Shown here: positions 9,343-17,562 of the stretch, piece after piece
Layout of the letters: every line of letters starts with the position of its first letter
How positions within the stretch are numbered: position 1 is the stretch's first letter
Assembly (NCBI RefSeq): GCF_000952685.1
Contig: NZ_JYHV01000014.1
Coordinates: forward strand, 186,001 to 250,000
Direction of reading: 5' to 3'
Length of the DNA stretch: 64,000 nucleotides
DNA from: Stutzerimonas stutzeri
GTDB lineage: Bacteria > Pseudomonadota > Gammaproteobacteria > Pseudomonadales > Pseudomonadaceae
Position numbers and translations under genes: made by a program
The notes under the pieces: model-generated
What the model was told of the DNA's origin: nothing
The model's input: only the letters and a program-made list of their open reading frames with translations
Database searches by the model: none

Positions 9343-9417
9343 CCTCGAGTTCGCATCGTGTTAAAAGGTGATCTTGCGATCTGAGCCTAGCCTTCTGAGC
9401 CCCTGTGGGCTTTGTTG

Positions 9418-9443
9418 GCTGGGCGAAACCCAGCGAGTACAAG
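9418..9443. repeat. stem-loop and first copy of an imperfect leader repeat
   Basis: GCTGGG (9418-9423), loop CGAAA, CCCAGC (9429-9434) form a perfect 6-bp stem. Bases 9421-9443, GGG..GAAACCCAG..ACAAG, resemble 9798-9821 in the fliC leader (GGGTCGCAACCCAG..ATACAAG). Confidence 0.4.
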
Positions 9444-9615
9444 GGTGACCTCAAGAGTTCTGACCGGGCATAGCTCTTTTCTTATAGTTGCTATAAAGCA
9501 AATCCCGTCATTACTAAGCTGAGCTGCGGACAAGTCACCTTGGGCCCCATCCCGATACAAACCAGGCGTTCGCCTTCCTTCCGTAGCAATCCGCGGCAGT
9601 AAATTCTCCAGCTTT

Positions 9616-9642
9616 AAAGTACTTCGCCCTTTGGTCGATATA
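9616..9642 (+). promoter_or_regulatory. upstream sigma-28 (FliA)-like promoter of fliC
   Basis: TAAA at 9616-9619, a 15-base spacer, then GTCGATAT at 9635-9642, against the consensus TAAA-N15-GCCGATAA. The -35 element is perfect and the -10 matches 6 of 8. It lies about 205 bases before the fliC ATG. Confidence 0.5.
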
Positions 9643-9725
9643 GATTCCGTTCGGCTCGGTTACCGGTCGTACAAACTCTTGAGTCGGCACGCATGGGCAG
9701 CTTCAAAAAAAAAGTGAGCAGCCGC

Positions 9726-9752
9726 TAAAGGTCCCAGACGAAGCGCCGATAC
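9726..9752 (+). promoter_or_regulatory. main sigma-28 (FliA) promoter of fliC
   Basis: TAAA at 9726-9729, a 15-base spacer, then GCCGATAC at 9745-9752, matching the FliA consensus at 11 of 12 positions. A nine-A tract at 9705-9713 upstream could act as an UP-like element. Predicted start near 9760 gives a leader of roughly 90 bases before ATG 9847. Confidence 0.9.
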
Positions 9753-9846
9753 AAGAGATGAATGCGAACTCTCTGGTTGCCTGAGCATTGCAGGCTAGGG
9801 TCGCAACCCAGGCAATACAAGCTAGGTCCGATGGAGGACAAACATC

Positions 9847-11010
9847 ATGGCTTTGACAGTAAACACCAACGTTGCTTCCCTGAATACTCAGCGCAACCTG
9901 AACAACTCGTCCAACTCGCTGGCTACTTCTATGCAGCGTCTGTCGACGGGCAGCCGGATCAACAGTGCAAAAGATGACGCCGCCGGCCTGCAAATCGCGA
10001 ACCGTCTGACCAGCCAGGTGAATGGTCTGGGTGTTGCTGTGAAGAACTCCAACGATGGCATCTCGATGGCTCAAACAGCCGAAGGTGCCCTTCAGCAGTC
10101 CACAAACCTGCTGCAGCGTATGCGTGATCTGGCTCTGCAATCTGCAAACGGATCCAACAGTGACTCCGAGCGCAAGGCACTGAACTCGGAAGTGAGTGAG
10201 CTGAAAAAAGAACTGGATCGTATTTCGAACACCACCACCTTCGGTGGTAAGAAATTGCTGGATGGCAGCTTCAAGACCACCACCTTCCAGGTGGGTAGCG
10301 CGGCTAACGAAACCATTAGCGTCAAGATTGACGAAATGAGCACCGACTCTCTCAAAGGTAAGTCCTTCGAAGGGTCTGTTGCTGCCGCAGCCGGAACCGC
10401 GAGCGCTTCGGGTACCGTTACTGTGAGTGGAACCGTTAACGGTGAAGACTTCACCGTGACTACCACCATTGCGAGTGGTACTTCAGCCGCCGATGCAACT
10501 CAGCAAATCGCGACCGCGATCAACGATGCGAACGTGGGCTTGGGCGCCTTTGTAACTGAAGGTGGAGATACCAAGATCATCTCCTCGCTAGATACTGATG
10601 GTTCGGCGAACGCGCTCACCGCTTTGTCTGTAAGTGCGCTGCCTACGGGTCTGACAGCTGGTGCGGCTTATACTGCAGCTACATCGGCAACAGAAACCAA
10701 AGTATCGGCGATTGATGTAAGCACGGTGCAGGGATCTCAAGAGGCTGTGATGGTGATCGACCAGGCCATTCGAGATATCGATTCGCAACGTGCTGACCTT
10801 GGTGCTGTTCAGAACCGATTCGAGAACACTATCGGTAACCTGCAGAACATCGCTGAGAACGTCTCTGCCGCCCGCGGTCGTATCCAGGACACGGACTTCG
10901 CCGCGGAAACCGCTAACCTGAGCAAGAACCAGATTCTGCAACAGGCCGGTACCGCGATTCTCGCGCAGGCCAAGCAGCTGCCACAGGCAGTCCTGAGTCT
11001 GCTGCAGTAA
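9847..11010 (+). CDS. fliC: flagellin
   Basis: A 387-residue flagellin, the subunit of the flagellar filament, exported through the flagellar type III system. The conserved N-terminal D0/D1 part (about residues 1-140) begins [17 protein letters not shown] and contains [17 protein letters not shown]; the conserved C-terminal part (about 295-387) contains [17 protein letters not shown] and ends in PQAVLSLLQ. The central region (about 175-290) is rich in Ser, Thr, Ala and Gly and short, as expected for the variable surface domain that carries O-glycans. GGAGGA lies ahead of the ATG. Two sigma-28-like promoters precede it and a stem-loop follows. The upstream glycosylation genes probably act on this protein. 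Confidence 0.97.
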   Translation: MALTVNTNVASLNTQRNLNNSSNSLATSMQRLSTGSRINSAKDDAAGLQIANRLTSQVNGLGVAVKNSNDGISMAQTAEGALQQSTNLLQRMRDLALQSANGSNSDSERKALNSEVSELKKELDRISNTTTFGGKKLLDGSFKTTTFQVGSAANETISVKIDEMSTDSLKGKSFEGSVAAAAGTASASGTVTVSGTVNGEDFTVTTTIASGTSAADATQQIATAINDANVGLGAFVTEGGDTKIISSLDTDGSANALTALSVSALPTGLTAGAAYTAATSATETKVSAIDVSTVQGSQEAVMVIDQAIRDIDSQRADLGAVQNRFENTIGNLQNIAENVSAARGRIQDTDFAAETANLSKNQILQQAGTAILAQAKQLPQAVLSLLQ

Positions 11011-11034
11011 CACGCGGCTCTGATATGGCGTAAG

Positions 11035-11070
11035 GATGGGGGAGTGCTTGCACTTCCCCATCGATTCATT
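11035..11070 (+). terminator. terminator/attenuator between fliC and flaG
   Basis: GATGGGG..AGTGC (11035-11047) pairs with GCACT..CCCCATC (11050-11062), a 13-position stem with one G-T pair and a very tight apex, followed by ATTCATTT. It probably ends most fliC transcripts, with read-through to flaG. Confidence 0.65.
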
Positions 11071-11082
11071 TCGAGGTGAATC

Positions 11083-11442
11083 ATGGACGTCGCAAAAGCA
11101 ACCTGGATTGGACCCGCGTTGAACCCGCTCAGTACGGCACCCAGACTCTCCAAGGAGCCTGGGTTTTCGTCGTCTGATCGGCAAGAGGTAGCTGCACCTA
11201 GTGATGACCAAGCTGCCCAGCCGACGGCTGTGGGCGAGGCGGTGGAGAAATTGCTTGCACAAATGCAAAGTACCCAACGCGATTTAAGTTTCAGTATTGA
11301 TGATTCAACAGGCGACCTGGTCGTTCGAGTAGTCGATGGCGAGTCGGGAACGGTAGTTCGGCAAATCCCTTCCGAAGAGATCCTTCGGTTAGCCGAACGG
11401 CTTGACGAGATGCGCAGCCTGCTATTCGAGACCAAGGCGTGA
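11083..11442 (+). CDS. flaG: FlaG family flagellar protein
   Basis: A 119-residue protein. The N-terminal half is variable. The C-terminal half carries the FlaG pattern: a helix (VGEAVEKLLAQMQ), then LSFSIDDSTGDLVVRVVD and VVRQIPSEEILRLAERL. FlaG influences filament length in Pseudomonas and other polar flagellates by an unclear mechanism. GAGGTG precedes the ATG. Its place between fliC and fliD is the usual one in this family. Confidence 0.92.
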   Translation: MDVAKATWIGPALNPLSTAPRLSKEPGFSSSDRQEVAAPSDDQAAQPTAVGEAVEKLLAQMQSTQRDLSFSIDDSTGDLVVRVVDGESGTVVRQIPSEEILRLAERLDEMRSLLFETKA

Positions 11443-11507
11443 GCGGCACGTTTATTGAATGCTATGCGGATCGCACTGTAACGATGGTTTTTTGACGAGG
11501 TAAGGCT

Positions 11508-12929
11508 ATGGCAGGCATAACGGGTCTAGGCGGTTCCGGTCTCGATATCGATAGCGTGGTGGCCAGCATGGTTGCGGCGGAGCGTGCGCCGAAGGATGCG
11601 CAACTCAGCAGGCTTGAGGCCAAAACCACGACGCGGATTACGGCGATCGGCACGCTGAAAAGTGCCATAAGCGAGTTTCAGACTGCCTTGGGTAAGCTTG
11701 GCAAGCCCGATGTTTTTCAGGCCAGAGCTGCAACCTCTTCTAATACTGATCTCGTTGCGGTAACGGCAGGCGTATCCGCTGGTGCCAGCAGCTATAAGGT
11801 TGAAGTCAGCCAGCTTGCGGCTGGAAGCAAGGTAGCGCTTCAGGCAATAGTTGATGATCCGAAATCGCCGGTAACCTTGGGTAGCGGGACTCTCACTGTC
11901 AGCGTCGGTAATGTTGCGCTGCCTGCTATCACGGTGGCTGAGGGCAACAACACACTGGCGGGGATCCGGGATGCAATTAACAAAGCCGGCGCTGAGAAGG
12001 GCCTGAGCGCGACCATAGTGACCGACAGTTCTGGTTCACGTTTGGTGCTCAATAGCTCGACTACAGGTGCAGGCGAGGACATCACGGTCGCTGTCACAGG
12101 CGAAAGCGGCGATTTGTCCAAACTCGCATTTGCTGGGGGAACAGCCGCGCCGGGTAACGATGGTTCGGCGGGTGTGATCACGAAAGCCAGCAACGCCGAG
12201 CTCACAATCGATGGGCTGAATGTCAGCAGCAAGACCAACAAAGTCGGGACGGCCATCGAAGGTGTGACGTTGGAGTTGAAAGGCCTTACGGAGGCCGACA
12301 AGCCGATCACGGTCGGTGTGAGTTTGGATAAGGCTGGAGTGACGAAGCAGATCCAGAGCTTCGTCGATGCATACAACAAGCTTATAGGCGTTGTTAATGC
12401 CCAAACCAAGGTTACTCCGGTAGGTGACGGTAAAACCCCGGTAACCGGCGCGCTGGTTGGAGATGCGACTGCTCGCAATTTGCTCAATACCATTCGCAGC
12501 GAGTTGGCAAAAGTGGACGGGGCGAATGGAATCCGTGCGCTTAGCGATATCGGTATTACCACCCAGAGAGACGGCACGCTCAAAGTGGATAGCGAAAAGC
12601 TGACCAAGGTCATGGACAATAGCTTCGAGGGGCTGTCTGCATTGTTCGCTGGCGAGAGCGGCTTAGCAACTCGTCTTGATAACAGGCTCAAGCCGTACAC
12701 CGAAACTGGCGGTATTCTTGAGCAGCGCAATAAGGTAATGACCGAAACCATCTCTGGTATTGACAAGCAGAAGGAGGATTTGAACCGTCGTATCACCTCG
12801 CTGCAGGAGCGTCTCTACAAGCAATTCAACGCAATGGATCTACTTGTTGGCCAATTAGGCAACACCTCCAACAGCTTGCTCGCGTCGTTGGAGAACTTGC
12901 CCTGGGCAGCCAGCAACTCTAAAAAGTAG
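11508..12929 (+). CDS. fliD: flagellar filament cap protein (hook-associated protein 2)
   Basis: A 473-residue protein that caps the filament tip and guides flagellin folding. It opens with GITGLGGSGLDIDSVV, the typical FliD N-terminus, followed by a coiled-coil helix to about residue 65. The FliD C-terminal domain starts near 230 (SKTNKVGTAIEGVTLELKGL), and the last 60 residues (about 410-465) again form coiled coil. GAGGTAAGG precedes the ATG. A rho-independent terminator follows directly, so flaG-fliD end as a unit. Confidence 0.96.
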   Translation: MAGITGLGGSGLDIDSVVASMVAAERAPKDAQLSRLEAKTTTRITAIGTLKSAISEFQTALGKLGKPDVFQARAATSSNTDLVAVTAGVSAGASSYKVEVSQLAAGSKVALQAIVDDPKSPVTLGSGTLTVSVGNVALPAITVAEGNNTLAGIRDAINKAGAEKGLSATIVTDSSGSRLVLNSSTTGAGEDITVAVTGESGDLSKLAFAGGTAAPGNDGSAGVITKASNAELTIDGLNVSSKTNKVGTAIEGVTLELKGLTEADKPITVGVSLDKAGVTKQIQSFVDAYNKLIGVVNAQTKVTPVGDGKTPVTGALVGDATARNLLNTIRSELAKVDGANGIRALSDIGITTQRDGTLKVDSEKLTKVMDNSFEGLSALFAGESGLATRLDNRLKPYTETGGILEQRNKVMTETISGIDKQKEDLNRRITSLQERLYKQFNAMDLLVGQLGNTSNSLLASLENLPWAASNSKK

Positions 12930-12945
12930 CGTTTCGTGAAACTGA

Positions 12946-12973
12946 AAAGCCGCCTTGCCCAGGCGGCTTTCTT
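12946..12973 (+). terminator. rho-independent terminator after fliD
   Basis: AAAGCCGCC (12946-12954), loop TTGCCCA, GGCGGCTTT (12962-12970), then CTT. A 9-bp perfect GC-rich stem with T-rich tail. Confidence 0.85.
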
Positions 12974-12995
12974 CGTTAAAAAGCTCGTCCAGCCA

Positions 12996-13022
12996 TAAAG
13001 TTCGCCCGCGCTCGTCCGATAC
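12996..13022 (+). promoter_or_regulatory. sigma-28 (FliA)-like promoter of fliS-fliT
   Basis: TAAA at 12996-12999, a 15-base spacer, then TCCGATAC at 13015-13022 (10 of 12 consensus positions). It sits just after the fliD terminator and 40 bases before the fliS ATG, so fliS has its own late-flagellar promoter. Confidence 0.8.
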
Positions 13023-13061
13023 ATTGGATATACGAACTGATGTGGCAAGGGGCTCATCCAA

Positions 13062-13448
13062 ATGAATGCTATGGCAGCAATGAAGCAGTATCAGCAGGTC
13101 GGCGTTAAGGTTCAGGTCAACGAGGCTGATCCGCACCGTTTGATCCAGATGCTGATGCAGGGTGGCCTGGACCGTATTGCGCAGGCGAAAGGCGCCATGG
13201 AACGTGATGCGTTCGCGGAAAAGGGTGTGCTGGTTGGCAAGGCCATCAACATCATTGGTGGTTTGCGCGATGCGCTTGATAAGAGCGTCGGCGGCGAGCT
13301 GGCGGAGAATCTGGACCGCCTTTATGAGTACATGACGATGCGTCTGTTCGAGGCGAGCCGGCATAACGATATCGACAAGCTGAACGAAGTGGGCAGGTTG
13401 CTGGGCGAAATCAAGCTGGCCTGGGATCAAATCGCACCACGGCCATAA
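13062..13448 (+). CDS. fliS: flagellin export chaperone FliS
   Basis: A 128-residue, mostly helical protein with the FliS core: MKQYQQVGVKVQVNEADPHRLIQMLMQGGLDRI and the later NLDRLYEYMTMRLFEAS helix. FliS binds the C-terminal helix of newly made flagellin in the cytoplasm, preventing early polymerisation and delivering it to the export gate. Length and order (after fliD) are normal. Transcribed from its own sigma-28-like site with the fliT-like gene downstream. Confidence 0.95.
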   Translation: MNAMAAMKQYQQVGVKVQVNEADPHRLIQMLMQGGLDRIAQAKGAMERDAFAEKGVLVGKAINIIGGLRDALDKSVGGELAENLDRLYEYMTMRLFEASRHNDIDKLNEVGRLLGEIKLAWDQIAPRP

Positions 13449-13522
13449 TCCGACCTGTCCGACGCACTGTTTACTTTGCGCTACATTTACGCCTTACCCA
13501 TTCGCTTTCTTCGAGGATGCAC

Positions 13523-13816
13523 ATGCAGTCACGCAAACAGGCATTCGCTACGCTGACTGACAAGCTGCGCGGCGCGCTGGAGGCGACCGATTGGGAAGCG
13601 GTAACGATATTGGACCTGGAGTGCCGCGCTCTGGTAGCGACACTGCGCGACGAAGATGCTTCCGATGCCGGTCTGCATGAGCAACTCGTACAACTGTCGC
13701 GCTTGTATGACTGTCTTCAGCAGTCCGGCAACGCGGAGCGCTCGCGTGTGGCTGGGGAGTTGACACGCTTGAATCAGTCCAGGCAGGTCAATCAAGCCTA
13801 CAAGGCGCTGGATTGA
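13523..13816 (+). CDS. fliT: FliT-like flagellar chaperone
   Basis: A 97-residue helical protein with no strong motif (central part CRALVATLRDEDASDAGL, then a basic C-terminal helix RLNQSRQVNQAYKALD). Assignment as FliT-like rests on size, helical character and position 74 bases after fliS. ATG 13523 is preferred over 13517 because GAGG at 13513-13516 is then spaced six bases away. FliT-type proteins bind FliD and other export cargo. In P. aeruginosa the fleQ regulator follows here, but in this window an unrelated convergent gene does. Confidence 0.65.
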   Translation: MQSRKQAFATLTDKLRGALEATDWEAVTILDLECRALVATLRDEDASDAGLHEQLVQLSRLYDCLQQSGNAERSRVAGELTRLNQSRQVNQAYKALD

Positions 13817-13887
13817 GCCTCTCTCAGACCGAGAGACTTCCTGCAAAATTTCGATGAAAACGCTCCGCGATATTCCACGGAGGCCAT

Positions 13888-13910
13888 CCACCCTAGGGTA
13901 CCTAAGGTGG
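13888..13910. repeat. inverted repeat after the fliT-like gene
   Basis: CCACCCTAGG (13888-13897), GTA, CCTAAGGTGG (13901-13910): nine of ten pairs match. It lies between convergent genes and may help end both transcripts, although no T-run follows. Confidence 0.4.
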
Positions 13911-13954
13911 ACTCCATGTAACGAGCGTGTGTTTTCCGCGCCTGGTCTTGCCGT

Positions 13955-14236
13955 TTAGCGGTACTCGCACAGATAAGCCGTATCCGTTGCCACCTTCAGC
14001 TGAAACTTGCTGTTGGCTGGCACGGTGAATTGGCTGCCCGCCCCGAAGGTTTGATAGTTTTCGCTGCCAGGGAGCTTTACGTCCAGGCTGCCGGCCACTA
14101 TATGCATGATTTCCAATTGATTGGTGCCGAACTCGTAATCGCCCGCGGCCATGACGCCGATGGTGGCTGGGCCTGCCGCCATATCAAAGGCAATGGATTT
14201 GACTGTGCCGTCGAAGTACTCGTTGACCTTGAACAT
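13955..14236 (-). CDS. ppnP: pyrimidine/purine nucleoside phosphorylase (DUF1255)
   Basis: A 93-residue single-domain cupin protein matching the PpnP/YaiE family: N-terminus [17 protein letters not shown], central [20 protein letters not shown] and the end [13 protein letters not shown]...YLCEYR. PpnP splits diverse nucleosides by phosphorolysis to free base and ribose-1-phosphate. The open frame extends upstream to 14383, but the family starts at the Met encoded at 14236, and the extra 49 residues look like non-coding translation. Confidence 0.9.
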   Translation of the reverse strand: MFKVNEYFDGTVKSIAFDMAAGPATIGVMAAGDYEFGTNQLEIMHIVAGSLDVKLPGSENYQTFGAGSQFTVPANSKFQLKVATDTAYLCEYR

Positions 14237-14351
14237 TCGAAACCTCTTGAAGGTGCGGAAAGGGCGGCCAGTATGCCGAAGCGCTGTGGTGGCGTCATCA
14301 GGTCTCGGCGGCCGGCTGAAGGCTGATGACGTTGTGTTCTGCGAGTCGCGC

Positions 14352-14693
14352 TCATGATCGGAAAATGAAATATACCGCCCCAAGCAAGCACAGCCCGGCC
14401 CATAGGTAATCGAGTTTCAGCGGCTGTTGCATGTACAGCACGCTGAACGGAACGAAGATGGCGAGGGTGATCACTTCCTGCATGATCTTCAACTGGCCGA
14501 TCGACAGTTCGGTGTAGCCGATGCGATTGGCCGGCACCATGATCAGATACTCGAACAGGGCGATCCCCCAACTGATCAGCGCAGCGATCAGCCAGGGTTT
14601 GCCGTTGAGTGTCTTCAAATGCCCGTACCAGGCGAAGGTCATGAAGAGGTTCGAAGCGCAGAGCAGGGCAGCGGTCTGAAGCCAGATGGGCAT
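14352..14693 (-). CDS. DUF486 (DMT-type) small membrane protein
   Basis: A 113-residue hydrophobic protein with about four membrane helices, containing the DUF486 signature region [20 protein letters not shown] and a conserved [10 protein letters not shown]. Family members resemble a half of an EamA/DMT transporter; function is unknown. It is transcribed divergently from the downstream plus-strand gene and tandem with ppnP, about 115 bases apart. Confidence 0.85.
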   Translation of the reverse strand: MPIWLQTAALLCASNLFMTFAWYGHLKTLNGKPWLIAALISWGIALFEYLIMVPANRIGYTELSIGQLKIMQEVITLAIFVPFSVLYMQQPLKLDYLWAGLCLLGAVYFIFRS

Positions 14694-14844
14694 GAAGGAT
14701 TCTCGGAAGGACGACGACGGATCCTATTTGGCCGCCGCACGGTCCCGCAAGTATCTGTTAAGCGCCTCGTGTCCTGGTACTAGTGTCTTTTATTCAGGCA
14801 GCCATTATTATCGCCGCCCCGTTTTTTCATTTCGGGTGATTGGA

Positions 14845-15096
14845 ATGAATTGCCGCCCCGGTTGCGGTGCCTGCTGCATCGCTCCTTCTATCAGCTCACC
14901 GGTACCTGGCATGCCGTCCGGTAAGCCAGCTGGAGAACGCTGTTTACATCTCTCCGAATCGAATCGGTGCGAGCTGTTTGGTCTTCCTTCACGGCCTGCG
15001 GTATGTGCCGCTTTCCAGGCTGACCCTAGTGTTTGTGGCGATAATCGGGAGGATGCGATTCGGCTGCTTGGCTGGCTGGAACAGGTCACTGCCTGA
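14845..15096 (+). CDS. YkgJ-family cysteine-cluster protein
   Basis: An 83-residue protein beginning MNCRPGCGACCIAPSI; the cluster C3, C7, C10, C11 (CxxxCxxCC) plus later cysteines in RCLHL, RCELF, VCAAF and VCGDN fit the YkgJ zinc/iron-chelating family. ATG 14845 is chosen because the family motif starts there; the frame open from 14686 overlaps the divergent promoter zone. The role of this family is not established, with metal binding inferred from the cysteines. Confidence 0.85.
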   Translation: MNCRPGCGACCIAPSISSPVPGMPSGKPAGERCLHLSESNRCELFGLPSRPAVCAAFQADPSVCGDNREDAIRLLGWLEQVTA

Positions 15097-15139
15097 TATA
15101 TCGGAGCGCTTGAACATTCTGGAAATGGGAAGCCTGTGT

Positions 15140-15742
15140 ATGAGGGCGTTTGTTCGTTGGCTGGCGATGGGGTTGGTCTGTGCTTCGATAGCTCATGCGG
15201 AGGGGAAATGGCGCCTGGCTCAGGACAAGGATGGAGTTCAGGTGTATTTGAAGCCGGTCTCGGGCTCTGCCTATAAAGCGTATCGTGGCGTTACGACAAT
15301 CCAATCCGACCTCGGTACGTTGCGTGCTCTGCAGGAAGATGTGGTCGACGCCTGCGCCTGGATCCATCAGTGCATGAAGCAGGAACTGTTGCATATCAAG
15401 GGAGCTAACGCTTGGAGCTATATCCAGTTCAGCTCGCCATGGCCTGTAGCGCCTCGCGACTTAGTGGTGAAGGTTACGAGTAGAGAACTTGAGGGGGGTG
15501 CGCTTCGGCGGGAGCTGAATGGCGTTCCAGATTATGTGGCGGAGAATGAAGGCTTCGTCAGAGTCACCAAGGTCGAAGGCTTTTGGCTGTTCGAGCCGAT
15601 GGGCGAGGGTGGAGTGCGGGTCACCTATCAGATGCACACGGAGCCGGGTGGCAGTGTGCCGTCATGGCTAGCAAACAAGTTTGTCGTCGAGGCGCCGTAC
15701 AACACACTGCGGGATCTGCGCAAACGAGCAGAATATCGTTAA
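15140..15742 (+). CDS. exported START-domain lipid-binding-like protein
   Basis: A 200-residue protein with a signal peptide (MRAFVRWLAMGLVCASIAHA, cleavage before EGKW). The mature part matches a START-type fold: KDGVQVYLKPVSGSAYKAYRG, then WIHQCMKQELL and SSPWPVAPRDLVVKV, a pattern shared by Pseudomonas START-domain proteins. Such domains form a lipid-binding cavity; no ligand is known here. ATG 15140 is preferred to 15125 because GGGA lies at a proper distance and the signal peptide then begins cleanly. A terminator follows after about 130 bases. Confidence 0.8.
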   Translation: MRAFVRWLAMGLVCASIAHAEGKWRLAQDKDGVQVYLKPVSGSAYKAYRGVTTIQSDLGTLRALQEDVVDACAWIHQCMKQELLHIKGANAWSYIQFSSPWPVAPRDLVVKVTSRELEGGALRRELNGVPDYVAENEGFVRVTKVEGFWLFEPMGEGGVRVTYQMHTEPGGSVPSWLANKFVVEAPYNTLRDLRKRAEYR

Positions 15743-15754
15743 GGGAGGATCTTG

Positions 15755-15808
15755 ATGTCGTCCGCTGCTACGAAAGCAAGCCGCTGTGCTACGTCGAGCG
15801 GAAAATAG
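15755..15808 (+). CDS. possible 17-codon ORF with strong ribosome-binding site
   Basis: ATG 15755 to TAG 15806-15808 encodes 17 residues (MSSAATKASRCATSSGK). An AGGGAGGA lies just ahead, the only reason it is listed. No homologue is recognised, and it may be chance. Confidence 0.2.
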   Translation: MSSAATKASRCATSSGK

Positions 15809-15850
15809 GAAGCTATTTGCACCTCCGAACAAGCCGCGCGCGAAAGCAAA

Positions 15851-15900
15851 GGTATAAAAAGGTATAAAAAGAAACCCCGCCTATTGAGCGGGGTTTCTTT
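15851..15900. terminator. bidirectional terminator with an A-rich tandem repeat
   Basis: GAAACCCCGC (15871-15880), loop CTATTGA, GCGGGGTTTC (15888-15897), then TTT; a 10-bp stem with A-run on the left and T-run on the right, serving the START gene and gltA from both sides. The left flank holds two copies of GGTATAAAAA (15851-15870). Confidence 0.9.
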
Positions 15901-15940
15901 AGCAGCAAGTGCAGCCTGCTATTTTTGTTTCCCAGGCGGC

Positions 15941-17212
15941 TCAGCGAGGCAGGTCGCGCTGCGGGTGGCCGGTGTAAAGCTGGCGCGGGCGACCTATTTT
16001 CTGGCCCATCGCGATCATTTCCTTCCAGTGCGAGATCCAGCCAACGGTACGCGCCAGGGCGAAGATCACGGTAAACATGCTGGTCGGGATGCCGATGGCC
16101 TTGAGGATGATGCCTGAATAGAAGTCCACGTTCGGATACAGGTTGCGCTCGGCGAAGTAGGGATCGTTCAGCGCGATCTCTTCCAGCTTCATCGCCAGCT
16201 CCAGCTGCGGATCGTTGATGCCCAGCTCACCCAGTACTTCGTCGCAGGTCTGCTTCATGACCTTGGCGCGCGGATCGAAGTTTTTGTATACGCGGTGACC
16301 GAAGCCCATCAGCTTGAACGGATCGTTCTTGTCCTTGGCTTTGGCCAGGAACTTCTCGATATTCGACACGTCGCCAATCTCGTCCAGCATGGTGAGAACG
16401 GCTTCGTTAGCGCCGCCGTGTGCCGGCCCCCAAAGCGCCGCAATACCTGCAGCAATACAGGCGAATGGGTTGGCGCCAGTGGAGCCTGCCAGGCGAACGG
16501 TGGAAGTGGAGGCATTCTGCTCGTGATCTGCATGCAGAATGAAGATGCGATCCATTGCTTTGGCCAGAACCGGGCTGATCGGTTTCACTTCACAAGGTGT
16601 GTTGAACATCATGTGAAGGAAGTTCTCCGCGTAGTTCAGGTCATTACGCGGATACATCATCGGCTGGCCCATGGAGTACTTGTAAACCATGGCGGCGAGG
16701 GTCGGCATCTTGGCGACCAGGCGTACTGCGGAAATTTCGCGGTGATGCGGGTCGTTGATGTCCAGGGAATCGTGGTAGAAGGCCGAGAGCGCGCCAACAA
16801 CGCCGCACATGATGGCCATCGGGTGCGCATCGCGACGGAAACCGTTGAGGAAGGACTTGAGCTGCTCGTGAACCATCGTGTGGTTCTTGATAGTGCTGAT
16901 GAACTTCGCCTTTTCCTCGGCGGTGGGCAGTTCACCATTTAGCAGGAGGTAGCAGGTCTCGAGATAATCCGTCTTGTCGGCCAGTTGTTCGATTGGGTAG
17001 CCGCGATGCAGAAGAATGCCTTGGTCACCATCGATATAGGTGATTTTGGACTCGCAAGAGGCGGTGGACATGAAGCCGGGATCGAAGGTAAAGCGACCCG
17101 TGGAGGTCAGGCCTCGTACATCGATTACGTCAGGCCCTACGGTGCCGGTTAAAACGGGCAGTTCGATGGCGTCTGCGCCTTCGATGATCAACTGCGCTTT
17201 GTTGTCAGCCAT
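15941..17212 (-). CDS. gltA: citrate synthase (type II)
   Basis: A 423-residue citrate synthase, which condenses acetyl-CoA and oxaloacetate to start the TCA cycle in the cytoplasm. The catalytic regions are present: [21 protein letters not shown] and VDFYSG, supplying the His, His and Asp. The N-terminus [19 protein letters not shown] and the end [14 protein letters not shown] are typical of the NADH-sensitive proteobacterial form. AGGAGG lies before the start. It is divergent from sdhCDAB-sucAB, the usual Pseudomonas arrangement, and ends at the bidirectional terminator. Confidence 0.98.
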   Translation of the reverse strand: MADNKAQLIIEGADAIELPVLTGTVGPDVIDVRGLTSTGRFTFDPGFMSTASCESKITYIDGDQGILLHRGYPIEQLADKTDYLETCYLLLNGELPTAEEKAKFISTIKNHTMVHEQLKSFLNGFRRDAHPMAIMCGVVGALSAFYHDSLDINDPHHREISAVRLVAKMPTLAAMVYKYSMGQPMMYPRNDLNYAENFLHMMFNTPCEVKPISPVLAKAMDRIFILHADHEQNASTSTVRLAGSTGANPFACIAAGIAALWGPAHGGANEAVLTMLDEIGDVSNIEKFLAKAKDKNDPFKLMGFGHRVYKNFDPRAKVMKQTCDEVLGELGINDPQLELAMKLEEIALNDPYFAERNLYPNVDFYSGIILKAIGIPTSMFTVIFALARTVGWISHWKEMIAMGQKIGRPRQLYTGHPQRDLPR

Positions 17213-17270
17213 GTATGGCCTCCTGTTTTATGCTTGGAATCATCATGGCCCCCCACGCAGGGCCCGCATC

Positions 17271-17298
17271 ACTATAGTGAGATAAATCTCAAAGTCAA
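17271..17298 (-). promoter_or_regulatory. sigma-70 promoter of gltA
   Basis: On the minus strand TTGACT (17298-17293), a 16-base spacer, TATAGT (17276-17271). Predicted transcript start near 17264 gives a leader of about 50 bases before the gltA ATG. Confidence 0.85.
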
Positions 17299-17414
17299 TT
17301 TGCGCGGGCCGCCTGCGGCAGAGGGGTTTTACGGGTGAATTCGCAACACAGAAGAGCCTATTTACGGCATTTATAATTCGACGCGCCATCCGCCTTTAGT
17401 GGCACTTCACCACA

Positions 17415-17443
17415 TTGTCATTAGCGACCTAACTGTTTATACT
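17415..17443 (+). promoter_or_regulatory. sigma-70 promoter of sdhCDAB-sucAB
   Basis: TTGTCA (17415-17420), a 17-base spacer, TATACT (17438-17443). The predicted start near 17450 leaves a leader of about 113 bases before the sdhC GTG. Confidence 0.75.
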
Positions 17444-17562
17444 CGGCGACCGACCGGCAGGGGCCTAACAGGCAGTTTCCTGTGGGTTGTCACTCGTGGG
17501 TGGCGGGTACCGCTGCGTACTCTTCCCAACAACTTTGCCCTGCGTGTTAGGGGCTCTCAAGT

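Larger units (their letters stand above)
9343..9846. other. fliC upstream region, no gene seen
   Basis: A 504-base gap between the glycosyltransferase and fliC. It holds a small stem-loop at 9418-9434, two sigma-28-like promoters (9616 and 9726), a run of nine A at 9705-9713 just upstream of the second, and a leader containing an imperfect copy of the 9421-9443 segment at 9798-9821. I see no convincing open frame. The length suggests room for further regulators of flagellin transcription. Confidence 0.6.
17213..17562. other. gltA-sdhC divergent promoter region
   Basis: 350 bases without a gene. It holds a minus-strand sigma-70 promoter for gltA (17271-17298) and a plus-strand one for sdhC (17415-17443). 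A further TATAAT at 17372-17377 has no good -35 partner. The sdh leader of about 110 bases is long enough for post-transcriptional control, but no structure was assigned. Confidence 0.7.

Noticed and set aside
11840..12796. 318-codon minus-strand open frame opposite fliD
   Set aside because: Mirror frame; Ser/Pro/Leu-rich translation with no known domain.
17372..17377. TATAAT as the sdhC promoter
   Set aside because: No acceptable -35 at 16-18 bases; the TTGTCA/TATACT pair at 17415-17443 is better.
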